Assembly: GCA_030704615.1 (NCBI GenBank)
Contig: CM060734.1
Span: 22,320,001-22,384,000 of the forward strand
Length of the DNA: 64,000 bases
Source of the DNA: Takakia lepidozioides
Lineage: Eukaryota; Streptophyta; Takakiopsida; Takakiales; Takakiaceae
Reading direction: 5' to 3'
A program made the position numbers and the translations under genes. Numbering within the stretch: the first letter of the stretch is position 1; the number at the start of each line of letters is the position of its first letter. Shown one piece after another: positions 45,804-56,625 of the stretch. The notes under the pieces are model-generated. The model had not been told where the DNA came from, did not search any database, and was given only the letters and a program-made list of their open reading frames with translations.

Positions 45804-47852
45804 TCACTTCTTGTCTGCCATCTGAATTGCATAGTCCTCTGCCATGTCAAAAGAGTCCGCTGAAGAAACAGTAGTATCAAAATCGTCTTCCCCCTTGAGG
45901 TGTTTTAACGGTCGAACTCTAACTGGAATCCTCTGGGGCATACAATGTGGTCCCACCATGTCTGGAAGTTTAATCTGTAAAACTTGTTGTAAGCGTTGAA
46001 TTGCAAAATTGGTGAAGACCCTGAACTCCTTGTCTGTACAGATGAGTGGTGTGCCAATGACTTGTGAATTGTGCAAGTATTTCCATGCCTCATGTCCCTT
46101 AAGGAAAATATTATCAGGGCCAAATTTTTGTGTTGACAAATTGTTCCAGGCCGAATGAAACCATGAACGAATTTGAGAATCCTTTTGCATCATTACTTTT
46201 GCCTCATATAGGTACATATGAGGTGGCACTGAAGGTAAGACCCAATGATCCCCACTGGAATAACTCAAAAAGCGCGATTGCATCTTCTGTTGCTCAATGT
46301 GATAACGTGCCAGAAAACAAGCAGCATAGTATAACCCGTAGCCCATGACAATACTTGCTACCTCCTTGGTCTTGGTATAAATGAATCCATGTACAACTTG
46401 GAAGGCAATTAATTCCTTCAACATGGTACTTGCCTCATGCCAGTACCTCGCAAAGTGATGATCCTCAATGGGTCGATTGTTCGGAAGAACTTTGGTCTTA
46501 GTTGCCACTAGCAGCCAAATGTGCATGATCTGGTAGTAATGTGCCAACGACTGCGGAGGACTAAATTCCTTCCAAGCCAAATCCAACACAATGGGAATTT
46601 GGTTGAAGGGCATAATCATAGCCCGACTGTACTCCCGTGCAGCAGGAGTTTTAGGTGGGTTAAAAGTAGCATCCCCCCATACCTCAGGCTGTGGCGGCTG
46701 TGGTGTGGCTGTAGTAACAACGGGGTCAGCTACTGTCACAGTCACTTGTTGTGGTATTGGTAGCACTGGCTCTTGTACCACTGGCATCTCCTGGACCCCC
46801 TGCGAAGAAGACTGAAAAGCTAAAGTTCTGGCTTGTAAATAAGAAGCCATCAGCTGCTCCTCAGGTACAAAGACTCTCTTGTCAATATTTGATGTCAGGT
46901 CGTCCACCTGAGTCTGCAGGCCGTCTACATCCTCCTGTAGCTCCGCTATTCTACTATAGACATTGTCTATAGTAGTTGTGGCAATGTTCTGCACCTGCAG
47001 TCTGAGCTCATTCATCTCGCCTTGGGTGAGCTTCCGTGGTGCTTTGCCTTCCACCGGTCCTTGTGCTAACCAGACCTGCAGAAGGTGGTTATCCACCAAG
47101 TTGGTTGTGGCATCCCTGCGGGTCTGCTCCTTTCTGAGTTTGTACATATCTAACTGCTGCTGTAAAGCCTCCATGCGCTTCGCATGAGGTTCAACCAAAC
47201 TCGCATAGGCAGCAACCAGATTATTGGCTTCCTTCCAAGCGACAGAGAGTTCATTTCTATTGGCCATGACCGTTTGTTGCAATTCCAGGATGTACCTCTC
47301 TTGGTCAGCTTCAACCTGCCTGTATTGCTTGAAAGTATTCTCGTTGCGACAGATTGTATTCTTCATATCAACAATGAGTTTTGTCTGCTCGACATTATCT
47401 GCCTGTGCCTGTATACATCTTTCCGCTTGGCTGTTAACTTCTAATGTAGTTTGCTCAAGCGTAGTTGTGAGTGTAGCACATTGTATGGCCATCCTCTCAT
47501 GTATTGTCTGCAACTCCGTATGTAGTGCATTAACTTCTTGCAACTTGCTCTCATATTTCACCTGCATTTGGTATAGCTGTTGCTTATGTGCTTCGTGCAA
47601 CTGGTCCTGCGCGAGGCCTGCTTCAATCAAATGTTCCTTGGCCAACTGCAAAGCAGCTGTTGTATCCTCTAACTCTTGCTGTAACTTGAGAGTGACCTCT
47701 TCATCGACCTTGTTTGCACACTCAGTGGCAAGTCGAGCCTCAAACTCCTTCCTGAGTTCCTCCCTCAAAGCTGCCAATTGGGTAGATAGAACATGGGATT
47801 TCACATAAGTGCCCAACAAATCAAGTGTCCTGCTTATGGAACATGAAAGCAT
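45804..47852 (-). CDS. Large coiled-coil protein, unrecognised
   Basis: An uninterrupted 682-codon frame. Residues about 20-340 are rich in Glu, Gln and Leu heptads (LRKEFEARLATECANKVDE, LQQELEDTTAALQLAKEHL), predicting a long coiled coil. A Val/Pro-rich linker near 370-400 leads to a compact C-terminal region (about 405-640; HYYQIMHIWLLVATKTKV, HMYLYEAKVMMQKDS). In a region full of broken frames, an open frame of this length suggests recent function or recent arrival. The open frame at 48081-48317 with a stop-rich link between may be its 5' exon. It lies just outside LTR B. A retroelement gag-like or host structural protein are both possible. Confidence 0.55.
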   Translation of the reverse strand: MLSCSISRTLDLLGTYVKSHVLSTQLAALREELRKEFEARLATECANKVDEEVTLKLQQELEDTTAALQLAKEHLIEAGLAQDQLHEAHKQQLYQMQVKYESKLQEVNALHTELQTIHERMAIQCATLTTTLEQTTLEVNSQAERCIQAQADNVEQTKLIVDMKNTICRNENTFKQYRQVEADQERYILELQQTVMANRNELSVAWKEANNLVAAYASLVEPHAKRMEALQQQLDMYKLRKEQTRRDATTNLVDNHLLQVWLAQGPVEGKAPRKLTQGEMNELRLQVQNIATTTIDNVYSRIAELQEDVDGLQTQVDDLTSNIDKRVFVPEEQLMASYLQARTLAFQSSSQGVQEMPVVQEPVLPIPQQVTVTVADPVVTTATPQPPQPEVWGDATFNPPKTPAAREYSRAMIMPFNQIPIVLDLAWKEFSPPQSLAHYYQIMHIWLLVATKTKVLPNNRPIEDHHFARYWHEASTMLKELIAFQVVHGFIYTKTKEVASIVMGYGLYYAACFLARYHIEQQKMQSRFLSYSSGDHWVLPSVPPHMYLYEAKVMMQKDSQIRSWFHSAWNNLSTQKFGPDNIFLKGHEAWKYLHNSQVIGTPLICTDKEFRVFTNFAIQRLQQVLQIKLPDMVGPHCMPQRIPVRVRPLKHLKGEDDFDTTVSSADSFDMAEDYAIQMADKK

Positions 47853-48080
47853 GGCCTGCTGAGGGTAATCATGGTGAGTTTGCTGCTGTTCTCCCTGATC
47901 CTCAACAGTGTGCTCCCCCTGGTACCTCCATCACAGATGTGGTTATTACATGCACAGCAGGGTTTCCCGTGGACAATCGCTGCACCTCTGGAATCACTGT
48001 TTCCCTTACCAAGCCAGAATTTTCGTAGAGAAGGTCACCCTTCTCAATTTCGGCCACGACCTGCTCTGTAGTGGGAATGT

Positions 48081-48317
48081 TTAATCTTTCTCTTTCCTGA
48101 GCAATTGGGGGTGATGCAACACATATACTAACTGTGGAACCTCTAAAACAACAGAGTCAATTGGTTGTGGTGGCTGTGACATCGAAGTGACTTCCTCTTC
48201 CCTCTCTGAAGGCCCTGCTTCTGATAATAGCAGCTCTCTGTGCTGCTGTGCCCCTTCCTGCACAAGAGCTTGGGAAACATTATCATGCGGTTTCCGTGAA
48301 GCCAGTGGATCCGCCAT
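48081..48317 (-). CDS. Possible 5' exon of the coiled-coil gene
   Basis: The minus strand encodes MADPLASRKPHDNVSQ followed by an acidic and Gln-rich stretch. It could be joined to the frame beginning at 47852 by an intron, since the interval has stops in all frames read. No domain is recognised. Confidence 0.3.
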   Translation of the reverse strand: MADPLASRKPHDNVSQALVQEGAQQHRELLLSEAGPSEREEEVTSMSQPPQPIDSVVLEVPQLVYVLHHPQLLRKEKD

Positions 48318-48479
48318 TACAGTCTTTCCCCGCCTCTATCTCTTAGACTGGGGTTGCACTGCCGAACCGGGTTGTTCACAACCTGTCCAACTCAGACGAG
48401 GTCATGGAAGTTCTAAGATCATCCTGGAGATCAGGCAAGTCCTCAATGGATATCAGCGGATGAGGGAGTCATATTCCCA

Positions 48480-49930
48480 GCACGAGCTCAGCAACTCGAT
48501 CCATTCTTGGTATTCTGCGAGGGCTTCATATGGAGGGACACCGCTCGGAGCTGGCTGGGCTGGACTACAGCAAGTTTGCAATTAAATCCATGACATGCCT
48601 TCCCGCAGACATCGACGGCAATATCTTCTTTGAGTTCCCTCCTCGAACGGACTATTCGAGGGCGTCCGGAATGTTGACAGATATGGATAGGAAACATGAT
48701 AGTCATCCTTGGTGCGTCACCAAAACCACCAGCATGAAGATGCTCGATGGTGTGCGGGCGCGCTACGGTGTTTCTCCCCAACTTGCTTCCACTTTAAATC
48801 TAGAGGTCACATGAACGAGACGGATTGGACAGGCACAGCTCATCAACCATTTCGAGCTCAGGAAAAGGTTCCAAACTCCACATTTAAGTGTGCTTATTGC
48901 AAAGAACCACCACATTGCATGTCTGTTTGTAACGCCAAGCAGTACTATGTGTTGCACCGTTTCCCTGACCTCACACGAGCTTGCATACACGTTGGTGTGC
49001 ATTGTCACAAATTGGCGAGGGGGAACTCGCGGGAGGCTGCCCACGAGGCAGAGTAGCTCATTTAGGAGGAGGTTAAGTTGAGACCTGGTGCAAACAGATA
49101 CAGTTGCAGGCCGCCCATAAGATGGCATTGGCCAGAATTAGAGACACATTTTGCATGTATGCGGGCTTGGTGGACAACGTCAGGTACTGTAAAGAAATCA
49201 GACGAGGGAGCAATGGTCAGTTGGCTAGCATGGTGGCATTATCGTTTCCTCCAGTTCGGCGACTATATGCGGGAGGTGAGTTGGACGAATTTGAGTCCCG
49301 TTGAATATTATGCTAGTCATTATTTGTAACTTGCTTGTAACCTCAGTATGTGCATGTGCAGGAAATGTGTCTGGACTCCGACACCAACATGCCGACAACA
49401 AACATGGCCGAATCAGTACATTCTTCCTGGCGTGCCTCCTCTGCGGCGCATCTGGTGGACATCCTCACTGCCACAACGGTGGACATTGTGAGGTCAATCA
49501 TGCAGCAATGCAGGTACACCGAGTTCTTGAAAGAGAAACAGCGGGGCTTGGGGCCGGACAGGCAAGAAATGCTGATGCGGACTGCCTCCAGATCGAAGAA
49601 TCCTCGGAAGTGGGCGGCAGCCTTGCGAGAGGGCCTTCGAGACACGCCATTGCTTCGAAGAGGCCAACACTTGGAAAAAGATGTTCACACCCGTCCAGTG
49701 AGACGAAGACTTGACGAGGCACCTGGCAGAGAAGAGGATTCATGGCGAGCTGACAAGAATATTCGCACGCTCCCTCGTGGTCCCGTGATGTTGCCCGAGG
49801 AGGTCTCGTTGAGCATCGCAAGTCCTGCACGTTCAAGATCGCCATCTCCTTTGAGCACATGGCACATGCCCGAGGAACATAACGAGCCATCTGTAGTAAC
49901 GCAGTACAACATACCCATTGCTCACCCTCT
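48480..49930 (+). pseudogene. MULE-like transposase, internally deleted (copy 2)
   Basis: The plus strand reads the N-terminal part (ASGMLTDMDRKHDSHPWCV), a zinc-binding region (CFHFKSRGHMNETDW, FKCAYCKEPPHCMSVC), a helical segment, then skips to the end of the core (RAWWTTSGTV, SWLAWWHYRFLQFGDYMRE). An intron at about 49276-49361 precedes a C-terminal exon (MCLDSDTNMPTTNMAESVH). The central DDE region with the MADN...C-x2-H motif is missing compared with 53408-55700. Frame changes near 48775 and 49130 and a TAG near 49054 confirm it is dead. The last exon stays open into a Pro-rich tail to 50846. Confidence 0.75.
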
Positions 49931-52163
49931 CCTGCTGCCAAAGCATTATGCTATTCCACCTTACCCCACTGCCCCAAAACATTGCCATTGGCATCCTCTA
50001 TGGCCTCAACTCAATCCCCGGTTCCTTCACTCTATGTACTCAGCCAGTAACCTCCCTTACCCATTCCACCCAATTCACCCCCCCCACACAGGTGAGTGCC
50101 ACGGCCTGTCTCTTCTCACCCCCCCGCCCATTTGCTGCCCCAACCTCAGGTCCCCTTCTTCCTACCATGCTTTCCAGCTTCCCTTCAGCAACTATCTGTC
50201 CAACCCAACACCCACCCAGCTACCCACAAGCCAGCCAGCCCCTCTTCCAAGTCTACTCCCTACCACCCCCCCCCCCCCCCCCCCCCTCTGGGGCTGCCAC
50301 ATTCATGATAGCCACCACCCTAATAGTCTACCCCCCTCTTTACAATCTTGCCACAATGCCCGTACCCCTCTTAGCACATACAATATGATCTCACTCTACA
50401 CTGCATCTCGTTCTAACCCTTACTTCCTGATTGCAGGCTATCCATACAACACTTACCGCACAACACACCCACACTTCCCCCTATGGGGCTCTCTCACACA
50501 ATGGTCCTCTTTATTCCACCCAGTCAGTTACATATGCCCCGCATATGTCCATTCAAATAATTTGCAAAAAGCTCCCACACCCCTACCAATTACGCACATA
50601 TGTTCTGCATATGTACACTTGTCACACCAGATCTGGCACAACAATCTCTCACCACAGAACTCTTGCGGCACCCTGCCCTGTCATCCCACAGAGCCCTCTA
50701 CCCATTCCGAATTCCATCTCTCCAGCAATTACATATCATATGCCTACCCACCACTCACAAAGGGCCCTTGTTGCCTCACCATTTCATCCCTACCCCCTGC
50801 GCCCTCCCATCATCCATGTCACCCCACCCCCCTTGCCCAGATTTGACCCATATGCCATGACAAGCCCTGAAAGTGATTACCTGTTATCTCACCAGCCCAC
50901 TTCCCACAACCCAATCCCGCACCCCCAACCCAAGACCCAATCAATTCTATTCCTACTTAACACCCTGCCACATGCAATACTCAGTATGCCTACACACATG
51001 CCCAAGCCCACACACTATACAGCACATAGGAAACATAACCTACCACCAATTTTCTCCCATCCCACGCTGCTTGACCAAAAGAATTCCCACTATCTAAACA
51101 AATATCACTGGGCCCTGCCCACCTCAACTCCATTTACAGCTCCCTACCCCTGTCTGCACCCAATATTAACCACCAAACAACACCTAATGATGTACCAGAC
51201 TGCAGACTGCCAAAATTGCAACCTCTTAATACACAACTCTTCAAGCTGGATTAATTATCCCCCCTAGTAATCACTACCTCCCACTAACCAAATCAGCGCC
51301 GACTCCCAACCTCAAACCACCACACCCAACCTCACCCACAGTACACAATAAAGAGCTATTTACTGACAAAGGCATGCCACCACCTTGTCATGCGTTTACA
51401 CTTCTTAATACCTCTCCTTACTCCAGCACCTCTCAGCCGCCACCCAGGCACAAAAGGCTAACGGCTCTAATTACTACACCAAGACGACCCTGCCGCCAGG
51501 CTACCTTACACTGCTGCCACACTGCCCCCACATATAGGCTGCAGCCACACCCCAAGCCAGCCACTTCCTCCCCCCCACCACCTTGGCAATTTTGTCTCAA
51601 CCCGCCCTCTTTACTCTCAGCACACTACCCATCTTTTTTTTTTCCACAGCTCCCACCTGTTGGCTTCTCTCTACATATGTCTCTTTCCAAACTTGGTAGT
51701 ACCCGGAAGAGTACAGGCAATATCCAAAAGCACCATCGTCTCCTCTCTACTATAGTCACCCGCAGCAAACGAGCGAGCTCACTCCAGCTTGCGGCACTCC
51801 GCTCCGCGTCCACAGCTAGTCACATGGATAAGGATTATAACATGGACATCCGCCAGGAAGAAGACATGGATGTCAGCGACATGCACCCCTCCAACGAATT
51901 ATTCTTTGCAACAGAGAACGCCTATCAGGCCCGTTCCACACAGAGCCCTCCGAAGGTCAGCACTGAGCAGACTCCAGCAATTCAAGCCATCACCACCCCG
52001 TCGTCTGCAACAACACCCGGGAAATGGCACGTCCCATCTCAAACTACAAACACCTCGCCAGTACAACTCCCAGCTACCACCCCCCACTCCAAGCGGTCAG
52101 GTAGCGAATCCAATAGCGAGGCAAGGGGAGGTCACTTCCAAATATTACCACTTGACGTGCAAA
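49931..52163 (+). other. C-rich region with Pro/Thr/Ser-rich open frames
   Basis: Overlapping long plus-strand frames (to 50846, 50431-51267 and 51374-52189) are Pro, His, Thr and Ser-rich. The last has a more protein-like end (MDKDYNMDIRQEEDMDVSD and onward). None has a recognised domain. A run of about 21 C lies at 50266-50286. It could be the 5' portion of an unrecognised retroelement. Confidence 0.3.
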
Positions 52164-53050
52164 AAAATATAGGGTGCCGAAAATTCTGAGAAAATAAAAT
52201 TTAGAATATATTTAGAAATACTATAGGGTACTAATATATTGGCGGCACCACATTTAAATTAAAATAGGGTCCAAAATGAAGACGGATTCTTCAAAAAAAT
52301 TAAAACTAATATAGGGTGGAGATAAATTAAAGGGACACGTGTCGATCAGTGACACGCAACGGAGAGGGCGTAGGCGCATGTGCACAACAACCCTAGGCTT
52401 CCCTCTCTTCTGTCGGCTGCAATTCGTGGTGACATTGTGCTAGACAGACACAGAGAAAGGGTTGTGCGCTCAGTGGTGCAAAGCATTGTGGCCCACAGGT
52501 TTTGAAGCTTGCAGGGCGTGACAATGGAGAAGTGTAGAAAGGATGGCAACACAAGCATGGCGGCCCATAGGTTTTGAGGGACATGGTGGATAGACAGAAT
52601 ACAAAAAATGAGAAGAAAGGTAGGGAGCAGGTGGGAGGTCTCTCGACAACCAGTTGATCTCCTTAACAAGCCAGCCACAACAATCATGGTGCTTCTCAAC
52701 TACTTCTCAAAATCTAGAGGGCATCTGAAATTCAAATATGATGTAACTGACAGCAAGTGTATAGACATAAATTCGATTATTAGTTCAGTTACTATGAGAT
52801 TTGATTTTGCTCAGAACCTTTATACTTTAAATGATGCTGATGCATCTACTTTGGATAAATTTGTTTCCAGCAAATAAAAAATTCATTACCCCGTTATTTT
52901 TTTTAAAAAAAAATCTAGGTTAATATAGGGTGTCCAATATTTGTTACCTGCTATAAAATATAAATAATATAGCCTACAAGAAAATATGTCATATTACAAA
53001 ATTATGTAATAATAGGGTGGCCAAAAATTCAGAAAATAAAATTAATACCC
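52164..53050. repeat. AT-rich block bounded by direct repeats with recurring ATAGGGTG motif
   Basis: ATAGGGTG-CC-AAAATTC and AGAAAATAAAATT occur at 52169-52202 and again at 53012-53043. Further ATAGGGT copies lie between. An open frame (52608-52877) has no recognised domain. The structure could be an inserted element or the remains of a tandem repeat. Confidence 0.45.
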
Positions 53051-53407
53051 CCATAGAAAATGCCTATTTGCCTCACGTGCCTAGGAAACTAGATAGAGAG
53101 TGACCTCCCGAGTAGCGAGGTTGGCAGTAGCCCAACTGACTCCAAAAAATCCAAAATCCAAAGGCACTGGCATACCAAGCCCCTCAACACATCGTGGCTC
53201 CTTATTTCTCTCCAACATACAACAATACTGGATGGGCTACCCCACACTCGAGTAGCATGCGAGGGACTCGGCGTTGCCCTTGGTTGCTGAGGACTGCTCC
53301 TCCGCTCCTCGTTTGAACTCCAATGCATTGGCCTCTGCAACTCGGAAATTCACGAAATGCGCCACTGCCCCAAGGCTTACCCGCACGTCCCCCAACTACA
53401 CTACCCT

Positions 53408-55700
53408 TCAGTGAGGCACGATGGATGAGAAGGCCAGGTTCTCTCCCTCACGCAGCTCCCCAAAGGCACCCAAGCCATACTGCATAACAGCGGGCGGAAT
53501 GTGGGGCAAGGGAGCGGTGGGAATTTTTTGCACGAAATCCCCGGTTGAAGGCGACGGCGATCTGGAATTTCTTGGGCTTCCACTGCTGGAAGACACATTG
53601 TGCGGCAACATGACGGGACCTCGAGGTGCTGTCCGAATGTTCCTGTCGGATCTCCAGGAATCCTCTTCGCACCCGGGTTCCTCTTCAATCCTCCGTCTGA
53701 CAGGGCGAGTCCGGACGTCCCCCTCTAGGTGTTCACCTCTGCGGTGTAGAGGCGTCCCTTTGATCTTCTCTCGCAATGCTGTCGCCCATTTCAGTGGATT
53801 CTTGGACCTCGAAGCTGTTCGTACCAACAATTCCTCCCTGTCCGGCCCAAAGCCCCATTGTTTGCCGCTCAGGAACTTGTAGTACGTGGCTTGCTGCATG
53901 ATTGCTCTGTCGATGTCCTCCGTTGTGGCCGTCACTACGTCCACCAGATGTGCGGCAGAAGACGCTCGCCAGGAGGAGTGGACCGATTCTGCCATATTCG
54001 TGTTCGGCATGTCCGTGTCGGAATCCAAGCACCGCTCCTAGAAGGACACAAACAATGGTGAGGGACCAATCGAAATGTCCGTAACATAAAGACAAATGAA
54101 CGAAATTGACAGCAGCCTACCTCCCGCATGTACTGTCCGAACTGTCGATACCGAAAATGCCACCACCCCAACCAGCTGTGCAATGCTCCCAGATTGGTTG
54201 TCTCCACTGCACCTGACGTGTTCCACCAAGCCTCGATGATAGCAAACTTAACCTCCGCGTCATCAAATGTGGGTGCATCCTTCCACGCCGTACAAAGGAC
54301 ACGGTGTTCAGCCTGGAATGAGCTAGCAACAAATTTGGTAGTGTAGTGGGATAGACTCTGCATCCAATGGAATCCACAGGATCTCTCTTTCCCCTCCATT
54401 GGAACATTGGGGTCCTCACCGTACACACGCCGCACCGCTGCCCAGTTGGCCTGAGCGTTGTCTGCCATGAATCCCCTGAAATTGGGCTCTGGCAATCCCG
54501 CCCTTGCCATCTGCTGGTTTATGCCCTCCCACAGATGCATTTCGGACTGTGTGTCCTCCCCTTTCATCTCGCAGATTGCAATCGTCATAAGCCTCTTGGA
54601 GTGATAGTCATAAACATGCGCACCCATAGTCACCCACTGATGGTTTGTAATTCGCTTGATGTGATCAAACATCACCCAAGCATTCGACAAGTTTCCAGTT
54701 GTCATGCGAGTGACCAAGTCGACTCCACTCCCAGGCCCAAATGTAACAACGATCGGATTCGCTGCCTTGCCCTGGAAACCTGCTACCTTGGATGTAGTCA
54801 TATCCAGTCATTCGTTTCACCTCCAGGATTGAGTACATGTCCGACCCCCTGCCGAACTCCTGCTTGCAAGATACGATGTGATTCCGCACATTCGGACTAC
54901 AAACGTGCGAGACGGACTCCAAGAGGTCACGCATCTCGTCTTCGGTCAAGGGCTCTCGGTCGGAACCATCTTCAGACATGATTTTGCCAAGAGCAATCTT
55001 GTGGGCTGCCTTCAGCTGAATCTGCTTTGGTCTGGCTCCGGGGCTCAATTTCACCTCCTCTTTTATGATGTCGTGTGCTTCCTGCACAGCCTCACGCATG
55101 TTGCCTCTCGCCAAGGGGTGGCAGTGGACCCCAACGTGTATGCAAGCTCTAGTCAAGTCCGGGAGCAAATGGATTACGTAATATTGCTTGGCTCTGCACA
55201 TGGACATGCACGTCGGTGGTTCTTTGCAATGTGCACACTTGAAAGAACCCGCAGGAGCTTGGCTGGAGACAATGAATGGATGATGCGTTGTGCCAGTCCA
55301 ATCCGTCTCGTTTCTCCACCCTCCTTTGGAGAGAAAGTGGAAGCAGGTGGGATTGAGGCACCTCAGCTTCCCCGCACAGAGGACATATCGTACACGAACA
55401 CCATCAGCAATTTTCGTGCTACTGGTCTTCGTCACACACCAGGGATGTCCGTCATGCTTTCGATCCATGTCTGTTAACATCCCGGAGGCTTTCTTTGACG
55501 AAGAAACAGGTGGAAACTCGAAGATGACATTGCCATCGACTTCGGGAGGCAGAAAAGTTACCTTTCTGACTGGAAATTTGGCATAGTCGAGAGCAGCCAG
55601 CTTGGAGCGAGAACCATCGAGGTGATGTTGTCATAGGAGCTGCACAATGGACCGGGTTGGAGTTATGCTCGAGGCCACATTCGTAGCACCGACAGAGACG
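53408..55700 (-). pseudogene. MULE-like transposase linked to methyltransferase copy 3
   Basis: The most complete transposase here. From about 55700 downward: an acidic segment (DVFDISDEEDDCIEV), a zinc-binding N-terminal region (CFHFLSKGG, CAHCKEPPTCMSMC, HVGVHCHPLARG), a linker, and the catalytic region (54801-54115) with HSKRLMTIAICEMK, GFMADNAQANWAAVRRVYG and CGFHW, then IIEAWWNTSGAVETTN. The D-then-C-x2-H arrangement is MULE-like. An intron (about 54041-54115) precedes the last exon (DSDTDMPNTNMAESVH to the stop at 53408). A TGA near 55636 and a frameshift near 54790 appear to break it, unless an unusual intron is used. It is divergent from the methyltransferase, with the palindrome array between. 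Confidence 0.7.
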
Positions 55701-55829
55701 TCCATGCCGGATTTGAACGACCGTGTGGAGGACATGGGTACCTCAATGCAATCATCTTCCTCGTCGGAAATGTCGAATACGTCCACACGAGAAGCTATGG
55801 AGGGTCTTGACGGTCCAGGTCGGGAATGA

Positions 55830-56384
55830 TTATCGTTGCATACCTCTCTGTTGGCAGTGGCCGCCTCTTCGGTTTCCGGACTCCTTTGTGGATGGTGTGG
55901 GCAGCGACTGATTCGGAAAGGGAATGGGCATTCCCACAGCTCGGTACAGGATGGTGTCTGACGGGGGAACGTGCCATTCGATTCCGCAACCTCCGTCGTT
56001 ACCTAGCACGACAATGGTCTCGTCAACCTGTCCAGGAACATCCTTCCTTTCTTCTTCCAAATAAACTGTGCCCGGTTTGAGCTTGAATTTGGAACAAAGG
56101 TAAGTTTCAGTCACTCTGCAAAGTCCTCCCTCGTTTGGGATCCAGGCTCTCCCAAGTTGCGGAGGACAGCAAACTATAGCGTAGGAATTCGGAGCCATCG
56201 AACACCGCACGGAGTTGGCAAGTGTGAGGTTCAGTATAGCGACAGACCAAGGCTCACAGGCACCATCTAAGTGGATCTGCGGAGTCCATCGACGATTGGA
56301 AGTCGCACATTGAAGTGGAAAGTATTGTTTCAAGCTACATGCATGAAGTGGGAGGTTTGATTCCATAGCCAGTAAGTATGACAA
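55830..56384 (-). CDS. Possible N-terminal exon of the transposase
   Basis: An open minus-strand frame of 184 codons (including FKLKPGTVYLEEERKDV, PGQVDETIVVLG) lies just upstream of the transposase reading frame and in the same direction. No domain is recognised. It could be the first exon of the transposase or a separate small protein. Confidence 0.35.
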   Translation of the reverse strand: MSYLLAMESNLPLHACSLKQYFPLQCATSNRRWTPQIHLDGACEPWSVAILNLTLANSVRCSMAPNSYAIVCCPPQLGRAWIPNEGGLCRVTETYLCSKFKLKPGTVYLEEERKDVPGQVDETIVVLGNDGGCGIEWHVPPSDTILYRAVGMPIPFPNQSLPTPSTKESGNRRGGHCQQRGMQR

Positions 56385-56625
56385 TGATGGCCGATTCGGC
56401 GACGAAATAACATCTCCTGACAGTTTCTCCTGAGGGTGGATCCAGTAGTATTCTCGGTGCAGACAGGAACGTTCGCACTGACAAGTGCCAGTACTGTTAG
56501 TTAAAACGGTCAGACAACCAAGTTGTGCTCATCAAGACTGGCCGCAATTGTGTTGTTTCGGAACAATGCAACCCATTGAGTTCCAGATTTCCCGTCCCGA
56601 GTGATTCTTTCGATTGCTGGTGGAC

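Noticed and set aside
54860-55480. Plus-strand frame of about 200 codons opposite the transposase
   Set aside because: Shadow of the transposase N-terminal exon on the other strand.
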